Assembly (NCBI GenBank): GCA_020832055.1
Contig: JAFIFL010000007.1
Span: 1-39,719, forward strand
Length of the DNA stretch: 39,719 bases
Direction of reading: 5' to 3'
Source: Gammaproteobacteria bacterium
GTDB taxonomy: Bacteria > Pseudomonadota > Gammaproteobacteria > Pseudomonadales > Azotimanducaceae
The translations under genes were made by a program, and so were the position numbers. Positions 7,692 through 15,732 of this stretch are shown here, one piece after another (within the stretch, counting starts at the first letter, position 1; each line of letters starts with the position of its first letter). The notes beneath the pieces were generated by a model. It was not told where the DNA came from and did no database searches. It was given only the letters and a program-made list of their open reading frames with translations.

Positions 7692-8822
7692 ATGTCCATC
7701 TCCACCACGAATCAGGTCATTCTGATCGCGGTCATCACGATCACGGCCACGGTGTCCGCGGCCACCCGCCTCGAGCGCGGCATCCGGCGCCTGAGTGAGC
7801 TCAACCTGAGCCTGGCGGGGCTGCTGCTGCTGTTCGTGTCGCTCACCGGGCCGGCGATCTTCCTGATCTCCTCGTTCATCGGCAACGTCGGCCGCTACGC
7901 CTCGAATCTGGTGGATCTCACCTTCCGTACCGACGCATTCATCGGCCTCGACTGGCAGAAAAGCTGGACGATGTTCTACTGGGCCTGGTGGATCTCCTGG
8001 TCGCCCTTCGTCGGCATGTTCATCGCGCGGATTTCCCGCGGCCGTACGCTGCGCGAGTTCATCGGTGGCGTGCTGCGGGTACCGGCTACGCTCACCTTTT
8101 TCTGGCTGACGGTTTTCGGCGGTACGGCACTGCACATGGAACTTTTCCAGGGCGTGGCGCTGGCGGAAGCCACCCAGGCGGACCTCTCCACTGCGATCTT
8201 CGTCATGCTCGAGGAGTTGCCGCCGGCCTCGCTGAGTTCGGCTCTGGCGGTCGTGGTGGTGACGATTTTCTTCGTCACCTCGGCGGACTCCGGTGCACTC
8301 GTGATCGATACCATCAGTTCGGGAGACCATCCCGAGCGGTCGAGCTATCAGCGCATCGGCTGGGCCTTCGCCGTCGGTGCGGATGGACCCTGGCAGGACC
8401 GGTTGAGCGGGGTTCTCGAGGCGGTCGGCGAACGCCGCCCGGTGGAGTCTTCAGTCGAGCGGGCGGAGGCCAGCGTAGCTGCGTTCATCGAGAACACCGT
8501 TGTGCCGGCATTCAGGGAGCTCGGTGAGCAACTCGAGACACGTGGTCGCGAAGTGCGCGTCGAGCACGACCACCGTTAAGCGGCGCTGATCGTCCTCTAT
8601 GGCGGAGAGGAGGAGATTGCCTATGCGATCTCAGGTCACGTCTACCGTCGTTCGCACGCTGCGTTTCCCAAGATTCCGGTGGCGGGAGAGGAGGATCTGC
8701 AGGAGACCGCGGAAGTCGTCCTGCGGACGGGACGCCGCAAGGAGTACGCGATCAGCCAGTGGACCCGGCAGGGCATCATCAACGACTTCCTCGAGTCCTA
8801 CGTGAAGTGGATGGGCTGGTAG
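7692..8822 (+). pseudogene. decayed BCCT (betaine/choline/carnitine) transporter
   Basis: The frame from ATG 7692 encodes the middle of a BCCT transporter, including SELNLSLAGLLLLFVSLTGP and the diagnostic FYWAWWISWSPFVGMFIARI, then TSADSGALVIDT. Three lesions are visible. The first five or so membrane helices (roughly 240 residues) are missing. After SSYQRIGWAF the frame jumps straight to a cytoplasmic-tail-like PWQDRL, so the last membrane helices are deleted. TAA at 8577-8579 then interrupts the tail, which continues in the same frame (ALIVLYGGEEEIAYAISGHV to SYVKWMGW) until TAG 8820-8822. The C-terminal domain resembles that of BetT-type proteins. A functional transporter cannot be made. 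Confidence 0.85.
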
Positions 8823-8846
8823 TGCGAATCGAGGGTCGTGCTCACG

Positions 8847-10076
8847 TCAGCTGTAACGTGGCGCAGCCCGGCTTTCGGCGCTGTCCTTCCTGGCGGCGTT
8901 CAGCGCCCACTGAAGGTCGGCGAGATAGATGTCGGCCACTTCGGCATGGAACGGCGACAGCATCAGGTGTAGCCCCCGCGGTTCGGTGGTGACACCCGTG
9001 AACCAGCCCCGCTCGTAGAGCTTCGCCCACACGGCGATGGGGTCCACTTCCGGGTGGCCGAAGGCCATGAGGCCGAGCTGCGGGCGGCCCATGATTTCGA
9101 ACCCGAGCGATTGCGCGCCCGCTTCGATGCGCTCGCGGGTATCGGTGACCAGCTTCTGCTTCGCCCGATAGCCCGCTTCGCCGAGGAAGTTCATGACCGC
9201 CCAGGCCGCCGCAATGGCGCCACCCGGCCGGGTCCCCGCCAGCGTCGGCGTCGTCATCTTGCCGCCGGGCCAGTCCGAGCAGTGAAACATCATGTGCTCG
9301 CGCAGGGCTTCGCTGCGGAACAGGACCGTGGACGCACCCTTGGCGCAGTAGCCGTACTTGTGCAGGTCCGCCGACATGGAGCGGACCGCCGGAATCTCGA
9401 AATCGAACGGGGCGATATCTGATCCGTTCATGCGCACGAACGGGGCGAGATAGCCGCCCACGCAGGCATCCACATGCAGCCAGACTCCCTTGCGTTCGGC
9501 CACTTCGCCGAGTGCTGCGATTGGATCCATCAGGCCGTAAGGGAAACAGGGTGCGGAGCCCACCAGCATGAGGGTGTTGTCGTCGATGGCGTTTTCCATC
9601 GCTGCCGGGTCAGCCAGCAGCTCCCGGCACGGCACGCGGCGGATCTGAAGGTCCATCATCATCGCTGCCTTGTCGAACGCCGGATGGGCGGAGTAGGGCG
9701 CGACGATGTTGCCCTGGCCGCTGAGACCGCGTTCGGCTCGGGCGAAGTCCCGCGCGGCCTTGATCGCCATGGTGATGGAGTCGGTGCCGCCGGAAGTGAT
9801 GTTGCCGGCGGCGCCCGCCGGCCCATGCAGCAGTGACAGCCCCATGCCGATCACTTCGTCTTCCATCTGCTTGAGGCTCGGGAACGCCAGCGGGCCGAGG
9901 CCGTTCTCCGACATGAACATCGCGTAGGCTTCCTTCTGCACCTTGGCGACTTCGGGGCCGGCGTTGAACACGTAGACCGCGGTTTTGCCATCGCGCCACT
10001 TCACGTCGTGACTGCTGCGCTCCTCCATCTGCGTCTTCAGGGTCTGCCAGTCAGTGCCTTGTTTCGGCAGTTCCAT
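8847..10076 (-). CDS. PLP-dependent decarboxylase/lyase (sphingosine-phosphate-lyase-like)
   Basis: From the ATG at 10076 this is 409 residues; the track's GTG at 10082 has GGGAG only two bases away, whereas it is eight bases from the ATG. The fold-type I PLP motifs are present: TSGGTDSI (about residue 94 onward) for phosphate binding, HVDACVGG with the ring-nitrogen Asp near 202, and SADLHKYGYCAKGAS with the Schiff-base Lys near 240. The SADxHKYG form and NITSGGT opening match sphingosine-1-phosphate lyase and archaeal/plant glutamate/tyrosine decarboxylase relatives. No membrane anchor is present. The substrate may be a phosphorylated long-chain base or an amino acid; sequence alone does not decide. 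Confidence 0.85.
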   Translation of the reverse strand: MELPKQGTDWQTLKTQMEERSSHDVKWRDGKTAVYVFNAGPEVAKVQKEAYAMFMSENGLGPLAFPSLKQMEDEVIGMGLSLLHGPAGAAGNITSGGTDSITMAIKAARDFARAERGLSGQGNIVAPYSAHPAFDKAAMMMDLQIRRVPCRELLADPAAMENAIDDNTLMLVGSAPCFPYGLMDPIAALGEVAERKGVWLHVDACVGGYLAPFVRMNGSDIAPFDFEIPAVRSMSADLHKYGYCAKGASTVLFRSEALREHMMFHCSDWPGGKMTTPTLAGTRPGGAIAAAWAVMNFLGEAGYRAKQKLVTDTRERIEAGAQSLGFEIMGRPQLGLMAFGHPEVDPIAVWAKLYERGWFTGVTTEPRGLHLMLSPFHAEVADIYLADLQWALNAARKDSAESRAAPRYS

Positions 10077-10193
10077 GGTCACTACTCCCGTTCCGTCTGC
10101 TTTGCGCTGCCGTCTGCGACGTGCTTGATGACGCCGTCGACATTCTCAATCAGCAGATTGAACATCAATAGGGCCAAGAAGTAATGGGCTATG

Positions 10194-10434
10194 GGGTCGG
10201 ACCACGGTAAGTGGTTGATTGGCTTGAGTTGTGATCCTTAGGTGCGGCACCACGGAGCCTTAGATGTGCCATTTCGGGCCGGAAAACCGCACTCTAAGGC
10301 ATTGAGACGCGGAGGCGTTTCCGATTCCGCTTAGAGGCCCCTTTTCTGGGCGAGAAAAGCGCATCTAAGCCTTAGAAAAGCGCGATCTAAGGTTCAAAAG
10401 TACCAGTCGCCAACACGTTACGGTGGTCTGACCC
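10194..10434. mobile_element. MITE-like element, about 241 bp, with imperfect terminal inverted repeats
   Basis: The left end GGGTCGGACCACGGTAA (10194-10210) and the right end TTACGGTGGTCTGACCC (10418-10434) are inverted repeats matching at 15 of 17 positions; weaker similarity continues inward, and the AT flanking the left repeat is mirrored on the right. The interior has no ORF but contains seven CTTAG/CTAAG hexamer-like motifs in both orientations and several hairpins. GGGTCAGACC-type ends recall short non-autonomous repeats, but I cannot name a family. No transposase is in the window and no clear target duplication is seen. It separates the divergent decarboxylase and lipoprotein genes. 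Confidence 0.7.
10341..10392. repeat. hairpins and near-direct repeats inside the MITE-like element
   Basis: CTTTTCT (10341-10347) pairs with AGAAAAG (10353-10359), and CCTTAGA (10370-10376) pairs with TCTAAGG (10386-10392). In addition AGAAAAGCGCATCTAAG is followed by AGAAAAGCGCGATCTAAG, an almost exact direct repeat. The arrangement would form two adjacent stem-loops in single-stranded DNA or RNA. Confidence 0.6.
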
Positions 10435-10528
10435 GATCTATGATCACGGCCTCCCCCCAGTTTGGGGGATGGCCGTGCCAACCTGCCTGCGGTTCCATTC
10501 GAGCGGTTCACACTGGGTGGAGACCGGC

Positions 10529-12544
10529 ATGCCGAAGTTCATGATCTCATCAAGGCTCTTCATCGCCTTGCTCGTCAGTATGCTGCTCGTCGCATGCGGA
10601 GGCAGCAGTCGCGACGATCCGGCTGATCCGGCACCGCAACCCGACCCGGTGGCCACTCAGGAGATTGTCGTTTCGCCATCTCTCGGACGCATCAATCGGG
10701 GTATCGCCCGTGCGTTCGCACTCAACGGCGATGCGCTGAGCGATGCTGTCACCGTGGGCGATGATGGCACGGCCACTCTGGAGATTCCCGCCACCCATGA
10801 CGAACCGCTGCTGGTGGAAGTGGTCGGAGCCGATGACGCCGACTACTTCGACGAATCCGCCAACACCACCCTGCCTTTTCCTGCCGACCAGAGCCTGCGC
10901 GCACTGCTGCCGGGCCCGCGGGACGGAGTCGGTGTGTCGATTCTCACGGAACTCGCGGTGATTCTCGCTGAGGCGGCGGGCGAGACCATCGATCTGGAAC
11001 TGATCGAGATCGCCAATGAGCGGATCCGCGCAGCCCTGGCTGCGGACGTGGCGGATCTGCTGACGCCGCCGGTGATCGTCGATGGGGCCACCGCCGCGGG
11101 TATGCTCAGCGACGACGATGCAGGTCGCTTGGCTGCCCGCCTCGGCGCTCTGGCCATGCTGGCGGAAGGCGCGGCCACACCGGCACTGACCATCCTGAGG
11201 CAGCTTGCCGAAGACATTGCCGATGGGACCATCGACGGTGTGGGCCTGCAAGGCGTCATTGAGGATCTGGTCTACGACCGGGTGACGTTTGCCGCGGATT
11301 TTCTGGCCGCGATCCAGGCCTTCGCCGCCGCCTTCGGCACCGAGGAACTGCAGGCCCATGCCGCGAGCGTGACTCCTCCGCTTACGGCCATCGGCCGGGC
11401 CACGCGTCCCGGCGCGACGCAGTCTGCCACCATCAACCCGGACCTCGTCGGAGACTATCTGCTGACGTATTTCGAAGCCGCAGCCGGTGGTCCCTTCACC
11501 GAGGGCGAGACGGTCATGGTCATCGTCGGTGCCGACAACACGCTCCGGGTTGGCGAACTGCAGCTCGAAGACCCTTTCCACTTCGTTCAGGACGATGGCT
11601 TCGTGTTCGAATCGGAGATCAACTGGCGCGACGAAGCCACCGGTGTCATCTACGCCCTGAGCCTCAACGACACCGGTGTATTCAACGAAATCAATGTCGG
11701 TGACGGCAACCAGATCCAGCAGAACGGCTTCCCGCTCTTCCTCGGGCAGCTGTTCGAGGACGAAGGTGAGGCCGGCGACGAAATCGGTGCAACCACCACC
11801 GATCCGAATCTGATCGTTAGGGCCAGTTTCGAGGGCCTGGAAGCAGGCAAGCTTCAGGGCCAGGCCGATGGTGCCGGCGACATGGGTTGGGACGAGCAGG
11901 CGTGGCTGGATCTGAGCTTTGACGTGGAGCGGCCGGAGGTCGTGGATACATCGGCGAACCCGTTGATCTACGCATTCTCCGATGGCTCGACACTCCATGG
12001 TGGTGACCGGGCGCTGAAGTTCTTCGGTCAGGGTCAGCAGTCGTCCCCGTCCAGCGCCGGCGGCCGGCCCTTTGAGGAGACTTTCGACGACACCTTCTTC
12101 ATGGCTTTTCTCGTCCGCGTCGACAACATCCCGTCGGGCTTCTCAGTGAGTTCGACCCTGGCGCTGCGACCCAACAGCTTCGGGGGCGATACCATCAACG
12201 TCGGTATCCGATTCACAGGTTTCAGTGCTCGCCTGGCCACCGACATCGGCGTTCAGATGGGTTTTGGACCGGCGATCGAGGTGGGCGAGACCTATCTCGT
12301 GGTCACGCGCCTGGCGAAGGCCGGCGGCAGCACCCGTTTCAATCGCATGGACATCTGGGTCAATCCACCGTCCATGGATGTCCCCCCGGATGAGCCGGAT
12401 CTCACGCTGCAGGAGAGCAGTTCGCAGCAACCGACTCGACTCGATCAGCTCAGGCTGCAGAATGAGGGGCAGCCGACGCAGATCATGCTCTACGATGAGA
12501 TTCGCTTCGCAGGTAGCTGGGCTGGCCTGTTCCAGGAGCCGTAG
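10529..12544 (+). CDS. large outer-membrane or periplasmic lipoprotein, unknown function
   Basis: The ATG at 10529 (GGAG six bases upstream) is preferred over the track start at 10469, because it places a standard lipoprotein signal at the N-terminus: MPKF, hydrophobic stretch, then LVAC with the lipidated Cys at residue 23. The mature part is 648 residues, acidic and poor in Lys. After a Pro/Asp linker (DPADPAPQPDP) comes a beta-rich region (about 45-130) like carboxypeptidase-regulatory or Ig-like modules, then a helical Ala-rich block (about 140-290) and a C-terminal beta-rich domain (about 440-671) with a jelly-roll/LamG flavour. It may bind surface glycan or protein. No catalytic motif seen. 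Confidence 0.8.
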   Translation: MPKFMISSRLFIALLVSMLLVACGGSSRDDPADPAPQPDPVATQEIVVSPSLGRINRGIARAFALNGDALSDAVTVGDDGTATLEIPATHDEPLLVEVVGADDADYFDESANTTLPFPADQSLRALLPGPRDGVGVSILTELAVILAEAAGETIDLELIEIANERIRAALAADVADLLTPPVIVDGATAAGMLSDDDAGRLAARLGALAMLAEGAATPALTILRQLAEDIADGTIDGVGLQGVIEDLVYDRVTFAADFLAAIQAFAAAFGTEELQAHAASVTPPLTAIGRATRPGATQSATINPDLVGDYLLTYFEAAAGGPFTEGETVMVIVGADNTLRVGELQLEDPFHFVQDDGFVFESEINWRDEATGVIYALSLNDTGVFNEINVGDGNQIQQNGFPLFLGQLFEDEGEAGDEIGATTTDPNLIVRASFEGLEAGKLQGQADGAGDMGWDEQAWLDLSFDVERPEVVDTSANPLIYAFSDGSTLHGGDRALKFFGQGQQSSPSSAGGRPFEETFDDTFFMAFLVRVDNIPSGFSVSSTLALRPNSFGGDTINVGIRFTGFSARLATDIGVQMGFGPAIEVGETYLVVTRLAKAGGSTRFNRMDIWVNPPSMDVPPDEPDLTLQESSSQQPTRLDQLRLQNEGQPTQIMLYDEIRFAGSWAGLFQEP

Positions 12545-12569
12545 ATGGGCTTGGAGTGACGCCGTTCCA

Positions 12570-12596
12570 CGACGCCCGCCGCAAGGACGGGCGTCG
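12570..12596 (+). terminator. terminator-like hairpin after the lipoprotein gene
   Basis: CGACGCCCG (12570-12578) and CGGGCGTCG (12588-12596) form a perfect 9-bp stem with a 9-base loop, 25 bases after the stop at 12544. There is no T-tract. It lies between convergent genes and could serve either strand. Confidence 0.45.
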
Positions 12597-12656
12597 ATCT
12601 GCGTTCAGCGTTCCCAGCGAACTTCTGGTATCCGGCGAGCGGACAGTCCTCCGTAT

Positions 12657-13799
12657 TCAGATGAAAATCGTGCCGCGGGCATAGCCGCGCAGTGCCTCGC
12701 GGCGCCCGTGGTCGTCGCGGTGGAGTGTCGCGTCAGCTACGGTGGCTGCATACCGGTAGGGCGCCTCGGCAGGACGGTGCGCGTGGCGCGCATCGATGGC
12801 CAGCTGCATGACCCCGGCCCGCTCCGCGATGGCCGCGGCGTCATAACGGCGCCTTCCCGCGGGGGCGTTCCTTGCCGGTCGCGGCATCTCGACTTCGACG
12901 CCCTCCACAGCGCTGCGCGGGAAGAAGCCCCAGACGAAGGAGATGCGCGGGTCAGGTGACGCGTTGGCGAAGGAGCCGTGGACGCATTGGCGGTTCTGCA
13001 CGGCGATATCACCCCGTTCACAGAGCATGGGCACGGCGTCCGGCAGACGAGTGGAGTCACCGTTCGCAGCTACCCGCGCGCGCAGATCGACGCGGCCGTT
13101 GCGATGGGTCCCTGGAACCGTCCACAGGGCATTGGCGGGAGTGGTACGGCGGAGCTGGGCCATGAAGTTCACGCCGTGCACCAGCGGGTGCCAGGCGGGG
13201 CTGTCCCAGTGGGTGGTGCCGTCCTGATGCCAGGCGATGGAGGCACCGAGGCCTGGTTCCTTCAGGAAGATGCTGTCGTTGTAGGGCACGAAGTCGCCTC
13301 CGCAGATCGCCTCCGCAACCCGCAGCACGTCCGGATGCGCTGACAGGCGCAGTGCGGAGTCCATGCACTCGAACAGCCCGAGCATCAGAAAGATCGCCGA
13401 CTCCGGTGCCGCGGTGTCTGCCGTCGGTTCCTCCATGCGAACGGGGTGGCGTCCGTTGAGCAACTCGGTCCCGCCCCAGGGGTCGGCAAGCGGTCGGGCC
13501 CAAAGCAGCTGCGGCAGACGTGCTTCAGGATCGACAGGCCGGCCGCGACGATCGAGCTGTGCACCTTCCGTGCGCGGTGTCCGGGCAAGCAGTGCGTCGA
13601 GGTCGGCGTCCAGCTCCGCGAGCTCGGCGTCGTCGAGCAGACCCTCGAAGATGTAGAAGCCGATGTCGTCGAAGGCCTCGCGAATCTCCGTCGCCAGACG
13701 CCCGTCGGCGTCGAAGCGCAGCGGTCCGCGGTTGTCCAGTGCCCGGGCGCGTTCGAGGCCCGCAGCGAAGTAGTCGTCGGTGTCCGATTGCATCGTCAT
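12657..13799 (-). CDS. phytanoyl-CoA dioxygenase (PhyH) family protein
   Basis: The ATG at 13799 has GGAGG eight bases upstream, so I use it instead of the track start at 13847; the protein is then 380 residues. It is a non-haem Fe(II)/2-oxoglutarate oxygenase of the PhyH family. The iron ligands are visible as H191-x-D193 (IAWHQDGTTHW) and H274 (QCVHGS), with a 2-oxoglutarate-binding Arg expected at R285 (DPRISF). The N-terminal EAFDDIGFYIFEGLLDDAEL segment is the usual opening helix-strand of PhyH proteins. The substrate is unknown; family members hydroxylate fatty acyl chains, ectoine and many secondary metabolites. It stands alone on the minus strand. Confidence 0.85.
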   Translation of the reverse strand: MTMQSDTDDYFAAGLERARALDNRGPLRFDADGRLATEIREAFDDIGFYIFEGLLDDAELAELDADLDALLARTPRTEGAQLDRRGRPVDPEARLPQLLWARPLADPWGGTELLNGRHPVRMEEPTADTAAPESAIFLMLGLFECMDSALRLSAHPDVLRVAEAICGGDFVPYNDSIFLKEPGLGASIAWHQDGTTHWDSPAWHPLVHGVNFMAQLRRTTPANALWTVPGTHRNGRVDLRARVAANGDSTRLPDAVPMLCERGDIAVQNRQCVHGSFANASPDPRISFVWGFFPRSAVEGVEVEMPRPARNAPAGRRRYDAAAIAERAGVMQLAIDARHAHRPAEAPYRYAATVADATLHRDDHGRREALRGYARGTIFI

Positions 13800-14034
13800 G
13801 ACATGGCCCTCCCTCTTGGCGACGGGCAGCAGCGACCCGCCGACCACTGTGATCGGCCGTCGCGCCGCCAGGGCCCAGCTTGCCGGGGATCACCGAGAAA
13901 GCCCAGTGTGGGGCAGCACAGGTGGGTGACGATCGCAGCGGCGCTGACGTACCAGCCCAGGCGCGCTCTTTGCGCAGGTCCTGTCCTGGGGTCGTCAAGC
14001 GCGTGTTGCGCGCAATGTGAATGCGATTCTCGAC

Positions 14035-14052
14035 CGCTTGTCGACGCAAGCG
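14035..14052 (-). terminator. weak hairpin downstream of the small lipoprotein gene
   Basis: CGCTTG (14035-14040) and CAAGCG (14047-14052) form a 6-bp stem with a 6-base loop, 20 bases past the lipoprotein stop on the minus strand. No T-tract follows, so this is only a weak candidate. Confidence 0.25.
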
Positions 14053-14071
14053 ACGTCAGCGTTGCCTGGGG

Positions 14072-14602
14072 TCAGCAGGGGATGAAGGGCAGCGCCCGGA
14101 CGAAACGGCGTACCTCGTGGGTGTTGTTGTCCTTCAGTCTGACCAGGGCGAGTGTGTTGCCATCGAGGACGACGCCTTCCCTGATTTCGCGCTCGTCGGG
14201 CCCTTGGTAGGCGATCTCGTAGGGGCCGACGAACTCGTAGCTTGCCTGCCACTTCGCCCCGCTGCGGTCGGTCACGTCCAGCGTGCCATCGCGATGGAAG
14301 CGGATCGTCGCGATCGTGGTATCGACGAACTTGATCTTCGGAGCCGCCGTCCGGTCGCTTTCTGCGACGGCGTCTGCGATGGCATCCTCGACGCCGTCGT
14401 TGGCGTCCGCGGTGGCGATTCCGGGCGCAATCTGGAAGCCGCCAGCGCGCAGGAAAGGTGTTTCTGCATCGCCCGTGAAGCCGCACCAGGCGCGGGCCAT
14501 CTTGGCATCAGCGTCCCGGTCGCAACCGGTCAGAAACAGGGCGGCAGCCAGCAACCCTGGCAGGAGTGAAGGAAGCGGTATCGAAGTTGGAGCAATGCGC
14601 AT
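14072..14602 (-). CDS. small lipoprotein, unknown function
   Basis: A 176-residue protein with a type-II signal: hydrophobic LLPGLLAAALFLTGC, with the lipidated Cys at residue 27. The mature part is beta-rich, with IRFHRDGTLDVTDRSGAKWQ and YEFVGPYEIAYQGPDEREI. This strand pattern of a lipocalin-like or small beta-barrel domain is seen in proteins annotated only as hypothetical. The last residue is Cys, and another Cys occurs at residue 40 (AWCGF), so a disulfide is possible. It lies 114 bases from the end of the dioxygenase gene on the same strand, probably its own unit or the end of a longer transcript. Confidence 0.65.
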   Translation of the reverse strand: MRIAPTSIPLPSLLPGLLAAALFLTGCDRDADAKMARAWCGFTGDAETPFLRAGGFQIAPGIATADANDGVEDAIADAVAESDRTAAPKIKFVDTTIATIRFHRDGTLDVTDRSGAKWQASYEFVGPYEIAYQGPDEREIREGVVLDGNTLALVRLKDNNTHEVRRFVRALPFIPC

Positions 14603-14681
14603 GGTGCCTGCGCCCCCTGACCGACCAGTTGTTCCGAATCAGTCCGAACTGACGTCCGCAAAAATGGTGCCGGGAGGAGGC

Positions 14682-14718
14682 GACCGGGTCAACCCGAAGC
14701 GGTCAGCTTGACCCGGTC
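14682..14718 (-). terminator. inverted repeat overlapping the dioxygenase stop codon
   Basis: GACCGGGTCAA (14682-14692) and TTGACCCGGTC (14708-14718) form a perfect 11-bp stem with a 15-base loop. The right arm covers two bases of the stop codon (14717-14719) of the minus-strand dioxygenase. No T-tract follows on the minus strand. Confidence 0.45.
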
Positions 14719-15655
14719 AGGCGAAACCCAGCGCCAGACGCTGGATCTCGTCGAGGTCTTCGCAGCCGGCGGGGAGGGCGGGAAGCTGCAGCTTGTAGCG
14801 CGTCTCGGTGGGGGCATCCAGCGGCAGGTAATGGAAGGTGAGCACCAGCCGATCCTGAGTGTTGCCGCGGCTGCCGTAGTGCAGGCAGCGTGAGCTGTCC
14901 AAGACCACGCCGCTGCCTGCGGGGCCGAGGACGCGTTCCACATCAGCTCTGGCGCCGGTACCGTCGATTGCCACATCGGCCAATCGTCCGGTGCGGTGGC
15001 CCAAACCTGATCGCACTTCCTCCGAGCGCCGAGCGGGAATGTAGTGAAGCGGCCCCTGCTCTGCGGTCACTTCCAGGCAGTTCAGCTGCACCTTGACCTG
15101 ACGTGGTGCAAGCTCGTCGATGTGCCAGGTCTGGCTCGATTTCGTCGATGTATTGGGTGGGGTCCACCACAGCGCCATGCCTTCCACGATCGGAACGGTT
15201 CCGAGGTAGCGGCTCGCCGACTCGATCAGCGGTCTGGCCACGGCGAAGCGCAGGAGCTCCGGGTGGTCGGCGAACTCGTTGCCTGCTATCAGCGACAGCA
15301 GGAAGGGCTTGTTGCGGTTGCGCTGCAGCAGGGCGTCTCCTTCGCCGCTGCCACGAAACGCCTCGTAGTGTTCCGCGCAGTGCCGTGCAGTCTCCAGCGC
15401 GCCGGGAATTTCGTCAGGCTGAAACTGCCGGCAGGCCCGGTCCTCATCGAGCTCGATGGCACCCGGAGCCGGCGCTGGCAGTGCCTGAGCGAGCGCTGCA
15501 CGCATGGCGATCTGCTCGCGGACGGTGGCCCGCTTGGTGGCGCTGAGCGCGCTGTGCAGCCAGGGGCGTGGCAGGGCGAGCAGCTGCAGCCCCCGGTAGA
15601 TGGGTCTGGCGTTGAAGGGGCGACGCAGGGGCGGGAACTGATTCGGAGTGGTCAT
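14717..15655 (-). CDS. non-haem iron dioxygenase (PhyH-like) beside glycan genes
   Basis: The ATG at 15655 gives 312 residues; the track start at 15718 adds an unlikely leader. A double-stranded beta-helix oxygenase is indicated by H178-x-D180 (QTWHIDELAP), H259 (SRCLHYGSR) and R269 (QDRLVLTFHY), the iron- and 2-oxoglutarate-binding set in the correct order. The N-terminal part (about 1-100) is helical and not recognised. It lies 77 bases downstream of the surface-carbohydrate gene on the same strand, suggesting it modifies a glycan or glycan precursor made by that cluster. This link is inferred from position. It is distinct in sequence from the PhyH protein at 12657. Confidence 0.8.
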   Translation of the reverse strand: MTTPNQFPPLRRPFNARPIYRGLQLLALPRPWLHSALSATKRATVREQIAMRAALAQALPAPAPGAIELDEDRACRQFQPDEIPGALETARHCAEHYEAFRGSGEGDALLQRNRNKPFLLSLIAGNEFADHPELLRFAVARPLIESASRYLGTVPIVEGMALWWTPPNTSTKSSQTWHIDELAPRQVKVQLNCLEVTAEQGPLHYIPARRSEEVRSGLGHRTGRLADVAIDGTGARADVERVLGPAGSGVVLDSSRCLHYGSRGNTQDRLVLTFHYLPLDAPTETRYKLQLPALPAGCEDLDEIQRLALGFA

Positions 15656-15732
15656 GAATCGTGTCGCTCCACGGTCAGGAAAGCCGAACGTGGAGAGTAT
15701 AGCGCCACAGGCCACCACTCCGCGGCAAAGTG

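Noticed and set aside
10550-11998. 482-residue minus-strand ORF
   Set aside because: It lies wholly inside the lipoprotein gene on the other strand, has no ribosome-binding site or domain, and its composition (many Arg, Gly, His, Gln) is that of an antisense shadow in GC-rich DNA.
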